From CAZFLD01 sp964519835 (lineage in GTDB: Bacteria > Spirochaetota > Spirochaetia > DSM-27196 > CAZFLD01): a DNA stretch of 64,000 nucleotides. Position numbers and translations under genes: made by a program. Shown in pieces: positions 16,761 through 25,855 of this stretch (the stretch's first letter is position 1; each line of letters begins with the position of its first letter). The stretch covers positions 1 to 64,000 of the forward strand of contig CAZFLD010000007.1 of NCBI GenBank assembly GCA_964519835.1, given 5' to 3'. The notes beneath the pieces are model-generated. The model worked only from the letters and a program-made list of their open reading frames with translations. It ran no database searches and was not told the DNA's origin.

Positions 16761-17594
16761 CTAACCCCGAGGAGCGACGTTCGGATCCACGAATCGCGAG
16801 TTAAACCAGACACTAAAGACTGTTCTTGCCTGTTGTGCTCCAATAGGACCTATTAAGCCCAACACGTCTCCTGGCTCTATGCGCTCGCCAATACTAATTA
16901 GAAGATCGGTTTGGCCACCATATAAGTAAAAATACCCATTTTCTGACTGAACGATGGCGACTTTTCCGTAGATACCAAACGATTGGGCAAAACGCACAAC
17001 ACCGGAAGCAACGGCCCTGACCTCATCCCCGTCGACACCGGCGATTTCCACGCCTACCAATCTGCCGGAAATCTGATTTCGCGCTCCCGGGTGCGGCCAC
17101 CGAATAGCCGTCCCGTCCGCTCCCTCCGCTCCAAGCTCACCGTCCTCGCTCAAATCTCCGGCGCGCGCCGGGTCGGTCCGCACTACCGCGGGAATCTCTA
17201 TGACTTGACCGATTCGCAGGAAATCGTCGCTATCAAAGTTGTTCAGCCGCCGCAGCACCGCCACACTTGTGCCGTAGGTCAGGGCGAGTTCCCAAAGGGA
17301 GTCACCCTCCTCGACGGTATACTCGAACACATCCGTCGCCGCTCCCGGCTCCTTACCTTCGAGCAGATGACCAGGGATTGTCAGCCGCATGCCGGCCCGG
17401 AGCCTCCGTGGATCGTTCAGGTCGTTGGCCGCCATAAGATCCTCTTGAGCAACACCGTATTCACGCGCGAGGCTGTAGATCGTATCGCCGGACACAACGA
17501 GGTGGGTACGCCCTTGAGAATGCGCAACAACAGCAACCAGGACCACACCGGCAACGAGAAACAAGCGTCTGAACAGATGCGCCTCCTCTATCAA
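16761..17594 (-). CDS. Secreted LysM protein with degenerate M23 domain
   Basis: A 277-residue protein with a signal peptide (FRRLFLVAGVVLVAVVAHSQ), two LysM domains at about 28-75 and 90-137 (VVSGDTIYSLAREYG and VEEGDSLWELALTYG), and a C-terminal M23/LytM-like fold. The zinc ligands of M23 peptidases are lost. The HxGxD site reads GVEIAG and the terminal HxH reads FSVWF. It therefore probably binds peptidoglycan and activates other enzymes, as EnvC or NlpD do. The frame starts at TTG 17594, but the only good ribosome site (GAGGAGG) sits inside it, 5 bases before a CTG at 17576. Starting there gives a perfect-length signal peptide. Confidence 0.82.
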   Translation of the reverse strand: MIEEAHLFRRLFLVAGVVLVAVVAHSQGRTHLVVSGDTIYSLAREYGVAQEDLMAANDLNDPRRLRAGMRLTIPGHLLEGKEPGAATDVFEYTVEEGDSLWELALTYGTSVAVLRRLNNFDSDDFLRIGQVIEIPAVVRTDPARAGDLSEDGELGAEGADGTAIRWPHPGARNQISGRLVGVEIAGVDGDEVRAVASGVVRFAQSFGIYGKVAIVQSENGYFYLYGGQTDLLISIGERIEPGDVLGLIGPIGAQQARTVFSVWFNSRFVDPNVAPRG

Positions 17595-17791
17595 TAGTCG
17601 GCACGTGTCCCAACGGGGTATAGCCTAGATTGGTCCGGAGCCCGTGCCGACGACCCTCCAATGCCCGCACTCGGAACGACTAACGGGCGGCGAGGAGGAA
17701 AAAGGCTTTCTGTCGTTGCCACGGTCTTTGAACCACTTGAGGAAATGTCAAATCGCGCCGGCACTCCGTTTCGAATCCGCCCTACGCCCAC

Positions 17792-17834
17792 AAAAAAGGC
17801 GGCCGCCGGCTAAAGCCGGTCGCCGCCTTTTTTT
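17792..17834. terminator. Bidirectional terminator after tRNA-Pro
   Basis: A 13-bp stem with one mismatch (GGCGGCCGCCGGC and GCCGGTCGCCGCC, loop TAAA) is flanked by A6 on the left and T7 on the right. It can end transcription of the minus-strand tRNA unit, and any plus-strand transcript. Confidence 0.85.
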
Positions 17835-17836
17835 CA

Positions 17837-17909
17837 TCGGGCTGGGCGGATTCGAACCGCCGGCCTCACGGTCCCGAACCGTGCGCGCTAGCCCCTGCGC
17901 TACAGCCCG
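17837..17909 (-). tRNA. tRNA-Pro(CGG)
   Basis: A cloverleaf with acceptor CGGGCTG/CAGCCCG, anticodon loop TTCGGGA giving anticodon CGG, and T-arm GGCGG-TTCGAAT-CCGCC. The 3' CCA is not encoded. It follows tRNA-Asp on the same strand, with a hairpin terminator between the two. Confidence 0.95.
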
Positions 17910-17910
17910 C

Positions 17911-17946
17911 AAAAAGACACCCGTGGCGACCAAGGGCCACGGGTGT
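17911..17946 (-). terminator. Terminator between tRNA-Asp and tRNA-Pro
   Basis: ACACCCGTGGC and GCCACGGGTGT form an 11-bp perfect stem with an 8-base loop. On the minus strand it is followed by C then T5. It lies just downstream of tRNA-Asp and just upstream of tRNA-Pro, so it may reduce read-through or act as a processing signal. Confidence 0.7.
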
Positions 17947-17948
17947 GA

Positions 17949-18022
17949 CGGGAGCGACGGGACTTGAACCCGCGATCTCCGGCTTGACAGGCCGGCGCGA
18001 TAACCAGCTTCGCCACGCCCCC
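17949..18022 (-). tRNA. tRNA-Asp(GTC)
   Basis: A cloverleaf with acceptor GGGGGCG/CGCTCCC (one G-T pair), anticodon loop CTGTCAA giving anticodon GTC, and T-arm GCGGG-TTCAAGT-CCCGT, whose outer pair is G-T. No CCA is encoded. A strong promoter lies directly upstream. Confidence 0.95.
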
Positions 18023-18039
18023 TTTTTGGTTAGGCAGCC

Positions 18040-18068
18040 AAGATAGCGAAAACGCACCCTTGTGTCAA
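18040..18068 (-). promoter_or_regulatory. Promoter of the tRNA-Asp/Pro unit
   Basis: Minus strand -35 TTGACA (18068-18063), perfect consensus, 17-base spacer, -10 TATCTT (18045-18040). The predicted start lies near 18033, eleven bases before the mature tRNA-Asp 5' end. Confidence 0.65.
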
Positions 18069-18251
18069 CAACACCAATCGGGCTTGTCAAGACTTGATTG
18101 ACAATCGCGTAACTTCACCACCCCACCTCACTGCAGGGGTCGGCCATTAAGCTGTTAGCGGGTCTCGGGGAGGTTCTGCGTAAAAGCACAACGACGCGCT
18201 CGGGCGCGAGCTTCTCCCGAGGTTGCCGATTGGCCGGTTCATCCGCTCGGA

Positions 18252-18281
18252 TTGACAGCGCTTGTGGGCGTGTGTTAGGTT
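18252..18281 (+). promoter_or_regulatory. Possible promoter of the PpiD-like gene
   Basis: -35 TTGACA at 18252-18257, 18-base spacer, weak -10 TAGGTT at 18276-18281. The gene starts at 18318 with a good AAAGGA site. The stretch 18069-18251 shows no gene. Confidence 0.4.
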
Positions 18282-18317
18282 TGCGCAACTTAGCTTCAAG
18301 CCACAGAAAGGATTACG

Positions 18318-19844
18318 ATGTCGTCACGCTCCAAGATTCCCGCCGGTTCCGCCGGAAACAACAAAAAAGAGCCTCGCGAAGAGAGGAAGGTCAAACAACC
18401 CGTGCTGTACGCGTTTAGCGTGATCCTACTTATTGTCATCGTGGTGACCTTTGTGGGATCAGGGGCCCTTGCCCAAGGGTTCGGTGGTGGTGCGCGGGCG
18501 GTTTTCGGCAGCTACGCCGGCCGAGACATCGAAGTTACCCCGGGCAACTACATGGCGCGTACCAGAGACATGATCGGCAGCCGGTACCGGCAACTCGCAC
18601 CCGACGCCGCAACCGAAGACCTGCTGTATCAGATATGGCTCCAAGCGTACAACCAAACACTGACTCATACGGCCATTATGATCGCAGCTGAAAGGTCGGG
18701 CGTAACCGTTTCAACACAGCGGGTCAACGAGGCGATTGCCCGTTGGCCGGAGTTTCAGGAGGGTGGCGAGTTCAGCAGCGACCGCTACAACGCAACCTCC
18801 AGCCAACAGATCTATTCCCTGAGAAGTTACCTTCGTGAAGACCTTGTCGACTCTCAGTTTCGAGACGACATCCTGTATGGCCATCAGAGGTCGCCGAGCG
18901 AAGTCGAGTTTTTTCTCGACATGGCGGAACCGATGAGGTCCTTTAACTACGTCACCTTTCCGTACCAACGCTATCCGGACGAAGAGGTCCTCGTGTTCGC
19001 GGAAGAGAATAGTCGGCTTTTCCAGCGTGCCAACCTTTCACGAATCACCATCGAGGAATCCGAGCAAGAAGCGGAGGAGATCCTCGCTCAGATCGTCGAC
19101 AGAACAAGTAGCTTCGAGAGCTTGGCCCAAGCGCACTCAAGCGACGTCTACAGCAGCTCCGGTGGTGACATGGGCCGGACCTTTTTGTACGAGCTGGAGC
19201 CGGATTTTAGCAACGAAGAGCCTATCGACGCCATCTTTGCGCTCGAGCCCGGCGAGGTTACGGCGGTCCTCGAGTCTTCCTTCGGCTACGTCATCTACCA
19301 GATGAACGAGAGGCCCGAAGAGCCCGACTTCGAAGATGAGGAAACACTCTCGACTGTTCGCTCGTACATCCTGAGTTTCGAGCGTGGTCGTGTTGAAGAC
19401 TACATGATCGGGCTGGCGGAAGATTTTCGCAGTGTGGCGTCCGAGGCGGGCTTTGATACTGCGGCCGTCGAAGCCGACTTTCCCACCGGCATCACTGCCG
19501 CGTTTCCAGTCAACTATGGGGACATCGGCTTCTTGCCACGAGCAAGGGTCGACGAGTCCACCACCTTATCAAATGCCGCCACGCGGGAAGCTTTTTTCGA
19601 GGAGGCATTCTCGATCTCCGGTGACGATTTGACCGAACCGGTGGTATTGCGCGACTACGTTATTGTCCTCCAAGTGAACGAGGAACGACCGCCGACGGAA
19701 CAAGAAGCCGAGTCGATCCGCAGCGGCGCATCCGAATTCGTGCAGTCGGCGCGGGCGCAGCAGGCGCAGAGGGTGCTCATCGACCAGGATCAACATGACA
19801 ACAATTTCAACCGGGCATTCCAACGCTACGTAGTCGGCGAGTGA
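18318..19844 (+). CDS. Membrane-anchored peptidyl-prolyl isomerase, PpiD/SurA-like
   Basis: A 508-residue protein. A basic cytoplasmic N-terminus is followed by one membrane helix (LYAFSVILLIVIVVTFVGSG) at about 36-55. Then comes a SurA_N-like helical chaperone region and a parvulin domain near 235-330 (SFESLAQAHSSDVYSSSGGD, FALEPGEVTAVLESSFGYVI). A second chaperone-like region makes up the rest. The topology matches PpiD, a foldase working on newly exported proteins on the periplasmic side. AAAGGA lies 7 bases before the ATG. The parvulin core is recognisable, but catalytic competence cannot be judged. It is followed closely by the DUF115 gene. Confidence 0.82.
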   Translation: MSSRSKIPAGSAGNNKKEPREERKVKQPVLYAFSVILLIVIVVTFVGSGALAQGFGGGARAVFGSYAGRDIEVTPGNYMARTRDMIGSRYRQLAPDAATEDLLYQIWLQAYNQTLTHTAIMIAAERSGVTVSTQRVNEAIARWPEFQEGGEFSSDRYNATSSQQIYSLRSYLREDLVDSQFRDDILYGHQRSPSEVEFFLDMAEPMRSFNYVTFPYQRYPDEEVLVFAEENSRLFQRANLSRITIEESEQEAEEILAQIVDRTSSFESLAQAHSSDVYSSSGGDMGRTFLYELEPDFSNEEPIDAIFALEPGEVTAVLESSFGYVIYQMNERPEEPDFEDEETLSTVRSYILSFERGRVEDYMIGLAEDFRSVASEAGFDTAAVEADFPTGITAAFPVNYGDIGFLPRARVDESTTLSNAATREAFFEEAFSISGDDLTEPVVLRDYVIVLQVNEERPPTEQEAESIRSGASEFVQSARAQQAQRVLIDQDQHDNNFNRAFQRYVVGE

Positions 19845-19877
19845 GGCAGACCTCCGCCGTCACGGGTGTATCGACCG

Positions 19878-21521
19878 ATGCCCGACGTACCAAGCCTTCG
19901 GGAGGCTGATTCCGGGAACGGTCACACCGTTGTATATGCCGGCAGGCAATTCTATGACCGGAACTCGCCGATAAAGGCGGCCGGAGAGCGAGCACAACGC
20001 TCGGTCATCCCGCCGGACTCACTAGTCCTCGTCGACTCTCCACTCCTCGGCTACGGGCTTGATGAGATTCTTGCCAAATTGACGGGCCGAGCTTGGGTTC
20101 TGGCCGTCGAGTACGATCAGAAGCTTATGGCCCTGAGCCTCTCGCATATAGGCCCCGGAATCCTTCGCGACCCACGGATTCAGGTGGTGCGGGCGGAATC
20201 GGCGGAAGCGGTTGTTTCGTTCCTCGACCGTCACGGCCTGCGGGGCGTCCGGCGTGCCGTGCGGGTGTCCCTTTCCGGGTCCGGACGGCTGTACCCAGCA
20301 TTCTACCGCGACGTCCAGCACCGTGTTGAAGCGACAATTCAGGAGTATTGGCAAAACCGCGCAACTCTCATACGCCTTGGGAACACCTGGATCAAGAACC
20401 TCATCGCCAATTTACCGGAAATAGACAGAGCACGGAGCCCGTTAGATCTTCATCCTTTCACCGCGGCGCTTGTAGTGGGTGCTGGTCCGTCCAGTGAACG
20501 GCTGTACCAGCTCCACAGGCAGGTCCCGGCCAACGTCGCCGTCTTCGCCGTCGACACTGCACTACCCATCCTGGAAGCGGCAGGCATCAGATGCGATGTG
20601 GTTGTTGCCGTGGAGGCACAATGGCCGAACATGTTGGACTTCGTCGGCCTTGCCCGGCACCCGACCAACGCGTTTCTCGACCTTACCGGGCTGCCGGCGA
20701 CTGGTCGGCATCTGGGGGACTCTTGGCGAGAGTTCTTCCTATCTCGGTTCGCCAACACTCGCCTGGTTGATCGGCTTCAGGCGGCGGGAGTTCGCACAAT
20801 ACCTGCCCTTGGCTCGGTCGGAATTGTCACAGCATATCTGGCCAGGGAGTCGGGGTTCCGTCATGTTGCCACAGTGGGATTCGACTTTGCCTATCCACCG
20901 GGCAAACCCCACGCTCGCGGAGCCCCGACCCACCGCCGGCACCTCACGCGTTGTTGCCGCACTGCTCCCATGCCTAACTATCGCATAGGGGCCGGACACA
21001 TCCGCCGCCCCGGAAAGCGCGGCACGTCGGTGAACACCGATATGGTACTATCGTCATACGCGGGGTTGATGGCGGAGCTCGCCGGCAGCTTCGAGGTCTT
21101 TCTCGATTGCTCGGAGACAGGGCTTCCTCTGGGCGTACGAACAGCCACGCACATAGACGTGGCCCTCGAAACCCTTGCGGAAGTACCGCGGGATAAGCCC
21201 CACGACTCGCCGGCACGGGAGGCGCCCGGACCCGGAACAACCGAGCCCATGCACTCCGCCACGGAAATTGTAGCCGCCGAGGCTTTGCGTCTCAGGCGGC
21301 TCGTCGATACTCTCGGCGGACAGCCGGGGACCGCGGCGGCCGAGCAAACACTTCCCGGGGGCGACCTCGACTACGTAACCCTCGCCTTTCCCGACTGCGA
21401 GGACCTCGATCCGGATGACACTGCAACCCGGCGCCGCATAGAGATCAGCGCACGGTACTTTCTCGATCTGTGGACGCAAGCGGAAAGAGGGCGGCCAAAT
21501 ACGCAGGCCAAAGAAGTCTAA
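19878..21521 (+). CDS. DUF115 (MptE-like) motility-associated protein
   Basis: About 547 residues. The central part (VVGAGPSSERLYQL, FAVDTALPILEAAGIRCDVV, VAVEAQWPNMLDF, TIPALGSVG) matches the DUF115/MptE-like Rossmann fold found in Maf flagellin glycosyltransferases and spirochaete homologues. It may add sugar to flagellar or surface proteins. ATG 19878 is preferred to GTG 19866. Neither has a clear ribosome site. After GFDFAYPPGKPHARG comes a basic low-complexity stretch (HRRHLTRCCRTAPMP) where homologues have a conserved loop, so this site may be altered. Its last 4 bases overlap lepA convergently. The glycosyl donor is unknown. Confidence 0.75.
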   Translation: MPDVPSLREADSGNGHTVVYAGRQFYDRNSPIKAAGERAQRSVIPPDSLVLVDSPLLGYGLDEILAKLTGRAWVLAVEYDQKLMALSLSHIGPGILRDPRIQVVRAESAEAVVSFLDRHGLRGVRRAVRVSLSGSGRLYPAFYRDVQHRVEATIQEYWQNRATLIRLGNTWIKNLIANLPEIDRARSPLDLHPFTAALVVGAGPSSERLYQLHRQVPANVAVFAVDTALPILEAAGIRCDVVVAVEAQWPNMLDFVGLARHPTNAFLDLTGLPATGRHLGDSWREFFLSRFANTRLVDRLQAAGVRTIPALGSVGIVTAYLARESGFRHVATVGFDFAYPPGKPHARGAPTHRRHLTRCCRTAPMPNYRIGAGHIRRPGKRGTSVNTDMVLSSYAGLMAELAGSFEVFLDCSETGLPLGVRTATHIDVALETLAEVPRDKPHDSPAREAPGPGTTEPMHSATEIVAAEALRLRRLVDTLGGQPGTAAAEQTLPGGDLDYVTLAFPDCEDLDPDDTATRRRIEISARYFLDLWTQAERGRPNTQAKEV

Positions 21522-23323
21522 TCGCCCTCGGTGGACCGCAGCACCGACAAAAAGGCCTCCTGGGGAAGCTCGACGCTGCCCACCATTTTCATCCGTTTTT
21601 TGCCCTCTTTTTGCTTCTCGAGGAGCTTTCGCTTTCGGGAGATGTCACCCCCGTAGCACTTCGCCGTCACGTCCTTTCTGAGGGCTGAGATCGTTTCGCG
21701 AGCGATGATCTGTGATCCAACCGCCCCCTGGATGGGAATCTTGAACTGCTGCCGTGGAATTTCCTCGCGCAGCCGCTTAGCCACGATGCGGGCGCGAGCG
21801 GCAGCCTGTTCCTTGAAGACCAGAATGGAGAGTGCATCGACCACTTTGCCGTTGATCAGGATATCGAGCTTGACAAGCTGCGTGGGCTCGTAATCCACTA
21901 TTTCGTAGTCGAAGGATGCGTAGCCGCGGCTTACGCTTTTAAGCCTATCGTAGAAATCAAAGAGCACCTCTGCCAGGGGCATGTAAAAAACGAGCTCGAC
22001 GCGTTTTTGATCCAGATACACAAGCGAGTCCTGGCGCCCGCGCTTTTCCAGACACAGAGTAATAACGTTCCCCAAATAGTCGTCGGGAGTAATAAGAGTG
22101 GCCTTGATGTAGGGCTCGTACACCTGCCCAATGGTACCCGGGTCCGGGTACTCCGCGGGATTATCGATCCAAGTCGATTCGCCCGAGGTGAGCTCGATGC
22201 GGTATCGGACCGACGGCGCCGTGAAAACAATCGCAAGATCAAACTCCCGTGAAAGCCGCGCCTGCACCACCTCGAGGTGCAATAGCCCGAGGAAGCCGCA
22301 CCGATAGCCAAAACCGAGAGCCGCCGAGTTGTCTTTCTCGAAAACCAGCGACGCGTCGTTTAGTTTGAGCTTCTCCATAGCCTTCGAGAGCTCGTCGTAG
22401 TCGTTGGTGTCCACGGGATAGATCGAGGAAAACACTACCGGCTTGACTTCCCGGAATCCGGGCAACGGCTCTTCTGCGGGTCTCTTGGCATGGGTTACGG
22501 TATCGCCAACGCGAACGTCGGAGATTGTCTTGATACCCGCGATGAGGTATCCGACGTCGCCTGCGCTCAACTCTTGGAGACGCTCGAGACCAAGGCGGAA
22601 GCGCCCGGTCTCTTCCACCTCGTGGGTCGCTTTCTCGGCCATAAAGCGAATATCGTCGCCTTCAGACACGGTGCCTTCAAACACGCGGACATGCACTATG
22701 ACCCCTCGATATGCGTCGTAGTGGGAATCGAAGATAAGGGCGCGAAGGGGGTCGGCGTCGGAGCCCGACGGGGCCGGAATGCGGACGACGATGGCCTCGA
22801 GCAACTCTTCGACCCCTGCTCCGGTCTTAGCGGACACTAGAAGCGCCGCCTCAGAATCGAGGCCGATGTCGTGCTCGATCTGCTGCAGCACCATGTCCAC
22901 ATTCGCGCTCGGGAGATCAATCTTGTTGATCACCGGGATGATCTCGAGGTTATGCTCGAGGGCCATATACATGTTTGAGAGCGTTTGTGCCTCGACCCCC
23001 TGGCTTGCATCGATGAGCAATATCGCTCCCTCACACGCGGAAATCGCTCGCGAGACTTCGTAAGAGAAGTCGACGTGGCCCGGAGTATCTACGAGGTTAA
23101 GGCGATACCTGCGCTTGTCTTGTGCCTCATAGGGCATGGAAACGGCCTGCGATTTGATCGTGATGCCGCGCTCACGCTCGATATCCATGCTGTCGAGCAT
23201 CTGATCCTTGAACTCTCGATCAGCAATAAGCTTTGCGCGCTGGATAAACCGGTCGGCGAGCGTCGATTTGCCGTGATCTATGTGCGCTATGATACAAAAG
23301 TTCCGAACTTGGTCTTTAGTCAT
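21518..23323 (-). CDS. lepA: Elongation factor 4 (LepA)
   Basis: A 601-residue translational GTPase with GTP motifs AHIDHGKST (P-loop), the switch region up to GITIKSQ, VDTPGHVDF and NKIDLP. It ends with the LepA-specific C-terminal domain (VGSQIIARETISALRKDVTA, KCYGGDISRKRKLLEKQKEG). It promotes back-translocation and ribosome biogenesis on stalled ribosomes. The start ATG 23323 (MTKDQVRNF) has GGGAG just upstream, while the ATG seven codons earlier has no site. The gene lies alone on its strand, between the DUF115 gene and the hybrid kinase. Confidence 0.96.
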   Translation of the reverse strand: MTKDQVRNFCIIAHIDHGKSTLADRFIQRAKLIADREFKDQMLDSMDIERERGITIKSQAVSMPYEAQDKRRYRLNLVDTPGHVDFSYEVSRAISACEGAILLIDASQGVEAQTLSNMYMALEHNLEIIPVINKIDLPSANVDMVLQQIEHDIGLDSEAALLVSAKTGAGVEELLEAIVVRIPAPSGSDADPLRALIFDSHYDAYRGVIVHVRVFEGTVSEGDDIRFMAEKATHEVEETGRFRLGLERLQELSAGDVGYLIAGIKTISDVRVGDTVTHAKRPAEEPLPGFREVKPVVFSSIYPVDTNDYDELSKAMEKLKLNDASLVFEKDNSAALGFGYRCGFLGLLHLEVVQARLSREFDLAIVFTAPSVRYRIELTSGESTWIDNPAEYPDPGTIGQVYEPYIKATLITPDDYLGNVITLCLEKRGRQDSLVYLDQKRVELVFYMPLAEVLFDFYDRLKSVSRGYASFDYEIVDYEPTQLVKLDILINGKVVDALSILVFKEQAAARARIVAKRLREEIPRQQFKIPIQGAVGSQIIARETISALRKDVTAKCYGGDISRKRKLLEKQKEGKKRMKMVGSVELPQEAFLSVLRSTEGD

Positions 23324-23364
23324 TGTTCTCCCAAGAGTACTCATTTAGCTACCACACGTTTGAT

Positions 23365-25326
23365 TCAGGCGTCGAGTCGGGACCGGACTTCCTGAAGAAA
23401 GCTGCCCGGCTCAAACGGCTTCGCGAGGACCGGGCCGGCCTCCGGCAAGTCCCGGTCGTTGTTATCCGTCCCCGAAGCCACGAACAGTGCGGACACACCG
23501 GGTCGCGACTCCCTAAGCCGCTTGAAAAGCCGGGGTCCCGAAAGATGGGCAAGGGCGACCTCGGCCACCAGCAGGTGAATCCTGTCCGGAAAGCTCTCGG
23601 ACACCAGCAGGGCCTCGCCGGAATTGCGTGCTTCGAGTACGAGGTAGCCGCTATCCCGCAAGAAACGACTCAGCATATTCCGCAGCGTCTCGTCTTCGTC
23701 CACAAGAAGCACCGTCTCCGTGCCGGAATACTCCGGCCGCCGCACCGACTCGTCGGAGACCCGTTGTTCAGGCTCCTCGGCGCTTCGAGGCAAGTAGATC
23801 CGAAACAAAGAGCCTTTCCCCGGCCGCGACTCGACGTCCAAGTAGCCGCCCCACTGTTGCACAAGCCCGTACGTGGTTGCCAGCCCAAGACCGGTGCCTT
23901 TGCCGGCCGGTTTGGTGGTAAAAAAAGGCTCAAAGACTCGGTCGAGGATCTGGGCATCCATGCCCACCCCGGTATCGCGCATCTTTAGGACGATGTAATC
24001 GCCCGGTTCAACGCGTCCTGATCGCACGACCTGTTCCTCCGTGATCCGAACGTGGTCGGTGCGGATCAAGAGCGTGCCTCCATCGGGCATAGCGTCCCGC
24101 GCATTTACGGCCAAGTTCAACAGGATCTGCTCCATCTGAGTTTGGTCGATGCGTACCGGGGCGAACTCGGAGCTCAGAGACATTTGCACGGATACGTGCT
24201 CCGACACGAGGCGGCGGATCATACGACCGGCTTCTTGAACAACGCCGTTTAAGTTCAGGACCCGCATTTCCAAATGTTGATCGCGGCTAAACGATAAGAG
24301 CTGCCGTGTCAACGTGGCGGCTTTGCCCAACGCCGCCTGAATGCCGTCGAGATCGTCCTCCACCTCAGTGGTGGACGTGCCGTCCGATCGAAGTGTATCC
24401 CGGACCAGCTTGGCGTATCCAAGCACCACCGTAAGGACGTTGTTAAAATCATGCGCTAGTCCACTCGACAGACGACCAATGGCCTCCATCTTTTGAGCAT
24501 GACGAAGCTGAGCTTCGGTGTTTCGCAACACCTCTTCGTTATGAAGCCGCTCCGCGATGTCGCGAATAACCCAGACCGCTCCGTCCCCTTCACCGCGAGC
24601 GACGGTATGTCGAAGCTTTGTAGTAACATGTTCCACGGGGACGCGAGAGCCGTCGCTCCGAATCAAGTCTCCTCGGTACAACCGATGATCGACGACGGTC
24701 TGTTCCCTATCCGCGATGGTAAACAAATCGGAGATTGCGGCGCCGATACAGTCCTCTTGGGCCCTGTCGATAAGCCGGCGGGCAGGAGGATTTAGAAACT
24801 GCACACGTTCCGATTCGTTTACGACAACAACGGCATCGCCGATGCTGTTGAGCGTGGTTTCAAAAAGCTGCTCGCGTTCCGCAAGCTTTCTTTCGACTTC
24901 GTGCCGGTACAGCGAGATGGTGATCGCCGTACGAAGCTCTTGCTCCTCGAACGGTTTAATGATGTACGCAAACGGCCGTGTGGTTTTGGCACGGTTTATC
25001 GTGGACTCGTCTGCGTAGGCGGTCAGCAGAATGACGGGAATATCGTGCTCGACCCGGAGCCGTTCGGCCGCCTCGATGCCGTCCATCTCGCCATTTAGCT
25101 TGATGTCCATGAGCACAAGATCGGGTCTGTCGGTTTTTACGTACTCGAGGACATCCTCAGCAGCATCGAATAGGGCCGGCACTTCATACCCATTACGGCT
25201 GAGATGCATACGGATATCAAGTGCTACGATATGCTCGTCTTCTACGACGACTACGCGAGGATGACCATCGCCCGGCTCCGTGTCGCCGCTAGCCGGCGCC
25301 GATGAGACCAAGCGATTCAAGCTCAT
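23365..25326 (-). CDS. Hybrid histidine kinase REC-PAS-HisKA-HATPase-REC
   Basis: A 653-residue soluble kinase. An N-terminal receiver (VVVVEDEHIVALDI, phospho-Asp in VLMDIKL, KPFEEQEL) precedes a PAS domain near 150-270. A HisKA box (GLAHDFNNVLTVVLGYAKLV) supplies the phospho-His. The HATPase has N, G1 and G2 boxes (NLAVNARDAMPDGG, MRDTGVGMD, GTGLGLAT). The C-terminal receiver (VLLVDEDETLRNML) has Glu in LLVAEVALAHLSG where the phospho-Asp belongs, so it is probably a pseudo-receiver. The start overlaps the upstream CheY-like gene by 38 bases. The N-terminal receiver probably gates kinase output. Confidence 0.88.
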   Translation of the reverse strand: MSLNRLVSSAPASGDTEPGDGHPRVVVVEDEHIVALDIRMHLSRNGYEVPALFDAAEDVLEYVKTDRPDLVLMDIKLNGEMDGIEAAERLRVEHDIPVILLTAYADESTINRAKTTRPFAYIIKPFEEQELRTAITISLYRHEVERKLAEREQLFETTLNSIGDAVVVVNESERVQFLNPPARRLIDRAQEDCIGAAISDLFTIADREQTVVDHRLYRGDLIRSDGSRVPVEHVTTKLRHTVARGEGDGAVWVIRDIAERLHNEEVLRNTEAQLRHAQKMEAIGRLSSGLAHDFNNVLTVVLGYAKLVRDTLRSDGTSTTEVEDDLDGIQAALGKAATLTRQLLSFSRDQHLEMRVLNLNGVVQEAGRMIRRLVSEHVSVQMSLSSEFAPVRIDQTQMEQILLNLAVNARDAMPDGGTLLIRTDHVRITEEQVVRSGRVEPGDYIVLKMRDTGVGMDAQILDRVFEPFFTTKPAGKGTGLGLATTYGLVQQWGGYLDVESRPGKGSLFRIYLPRSAEEPEQRVSDESVRRPEYSGTETVLLVDEDETLRNMLSRFLRDSGYLVLEARNSGEALLVSESFPDRIHLLVAEVALAHLSGPRLFKRLRESRPGVSALFVASGTDNNDRDLPEAGPVLAKPFEPGSFLQEVRSRLDA

Positions 25327-25693
25327 TTTTCAACTTTCCTTTATCGATCGGCTTGACCAGGTAGGACGTTGCGCCCCCCTTATGGTATGCCTCAACGACG
25401 TTTTTGGGATCTCCTAGCGCCGTGGTCATTATGACACGAACTTCGTCCTGCGACCTGACGCCGATTTCCCCTTCGTAGGCACGTATCGCCCTCAGAGCGG
25501 CTTGGCCGTCTACGTTGGGCATCATGATGTCGAGAAAGATCGCGTTGTAGGGTTGATTCTCCTGCCAGGCAAGCCTAAAGGCTTCCTCCGCCTCGGCCCC
25601 GTCAAAGACGACGTCGACGGACCCATAGGGCCGGAGCATCGACTCCAAAAGACGTCGACTCCCAAAATCATCCTCGGCAATGAGAAAACGCAT
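25289..25693 (-). CDS. CheY-like single-domain response regulator
   Basis: A 134-residue receiver starting at ATG 25693, with GGAGG 5 bases upstream. The earlier ATG nine codons up has no site. The acidic pocket is LIAEDD, the phospho-Asp is in AIFLDIMMPNVDG, the Thr is in VIMTTALGD and the Lys in YLVKPIDKGKL. The domain has no output part, so it works by protein contact, for instance as a phosphate carrier for the neighbouring kinases or as a chemotaxis CheY. It overlaps the downstream hybrid kinase gene by 38 bases. The 160 bases upstream hold no gene. Confidence 0.9.
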   Translation of the reverse strand: MRFLIAEDDFGSRRLLESMLRPYGSVDVVFDGAEAEEAFRLAWQENQPYNAIFLDIMMPNVDGQAALRAIRAYEGEIGVRSQDEVRVIMTTALGDPKNVVEAYHKGGATSYLVKPIDKGKLKNELESLGLIGAG

Positions 25694-25855
25694 ACCATCC
25701 TCCACTTCGATATCCGGCACTAAAGGCTTCTTACGCCCATTACACGCGCCACCTGCCGGCGTGGTCCGGGCGGCGGGATTTCTTCCCTAAGGATTCACAA
25801 CGGTCACAAACGCCCGCCGGAATGATCCGCGAGGATTGCTCCCGCAAAGATCCCG

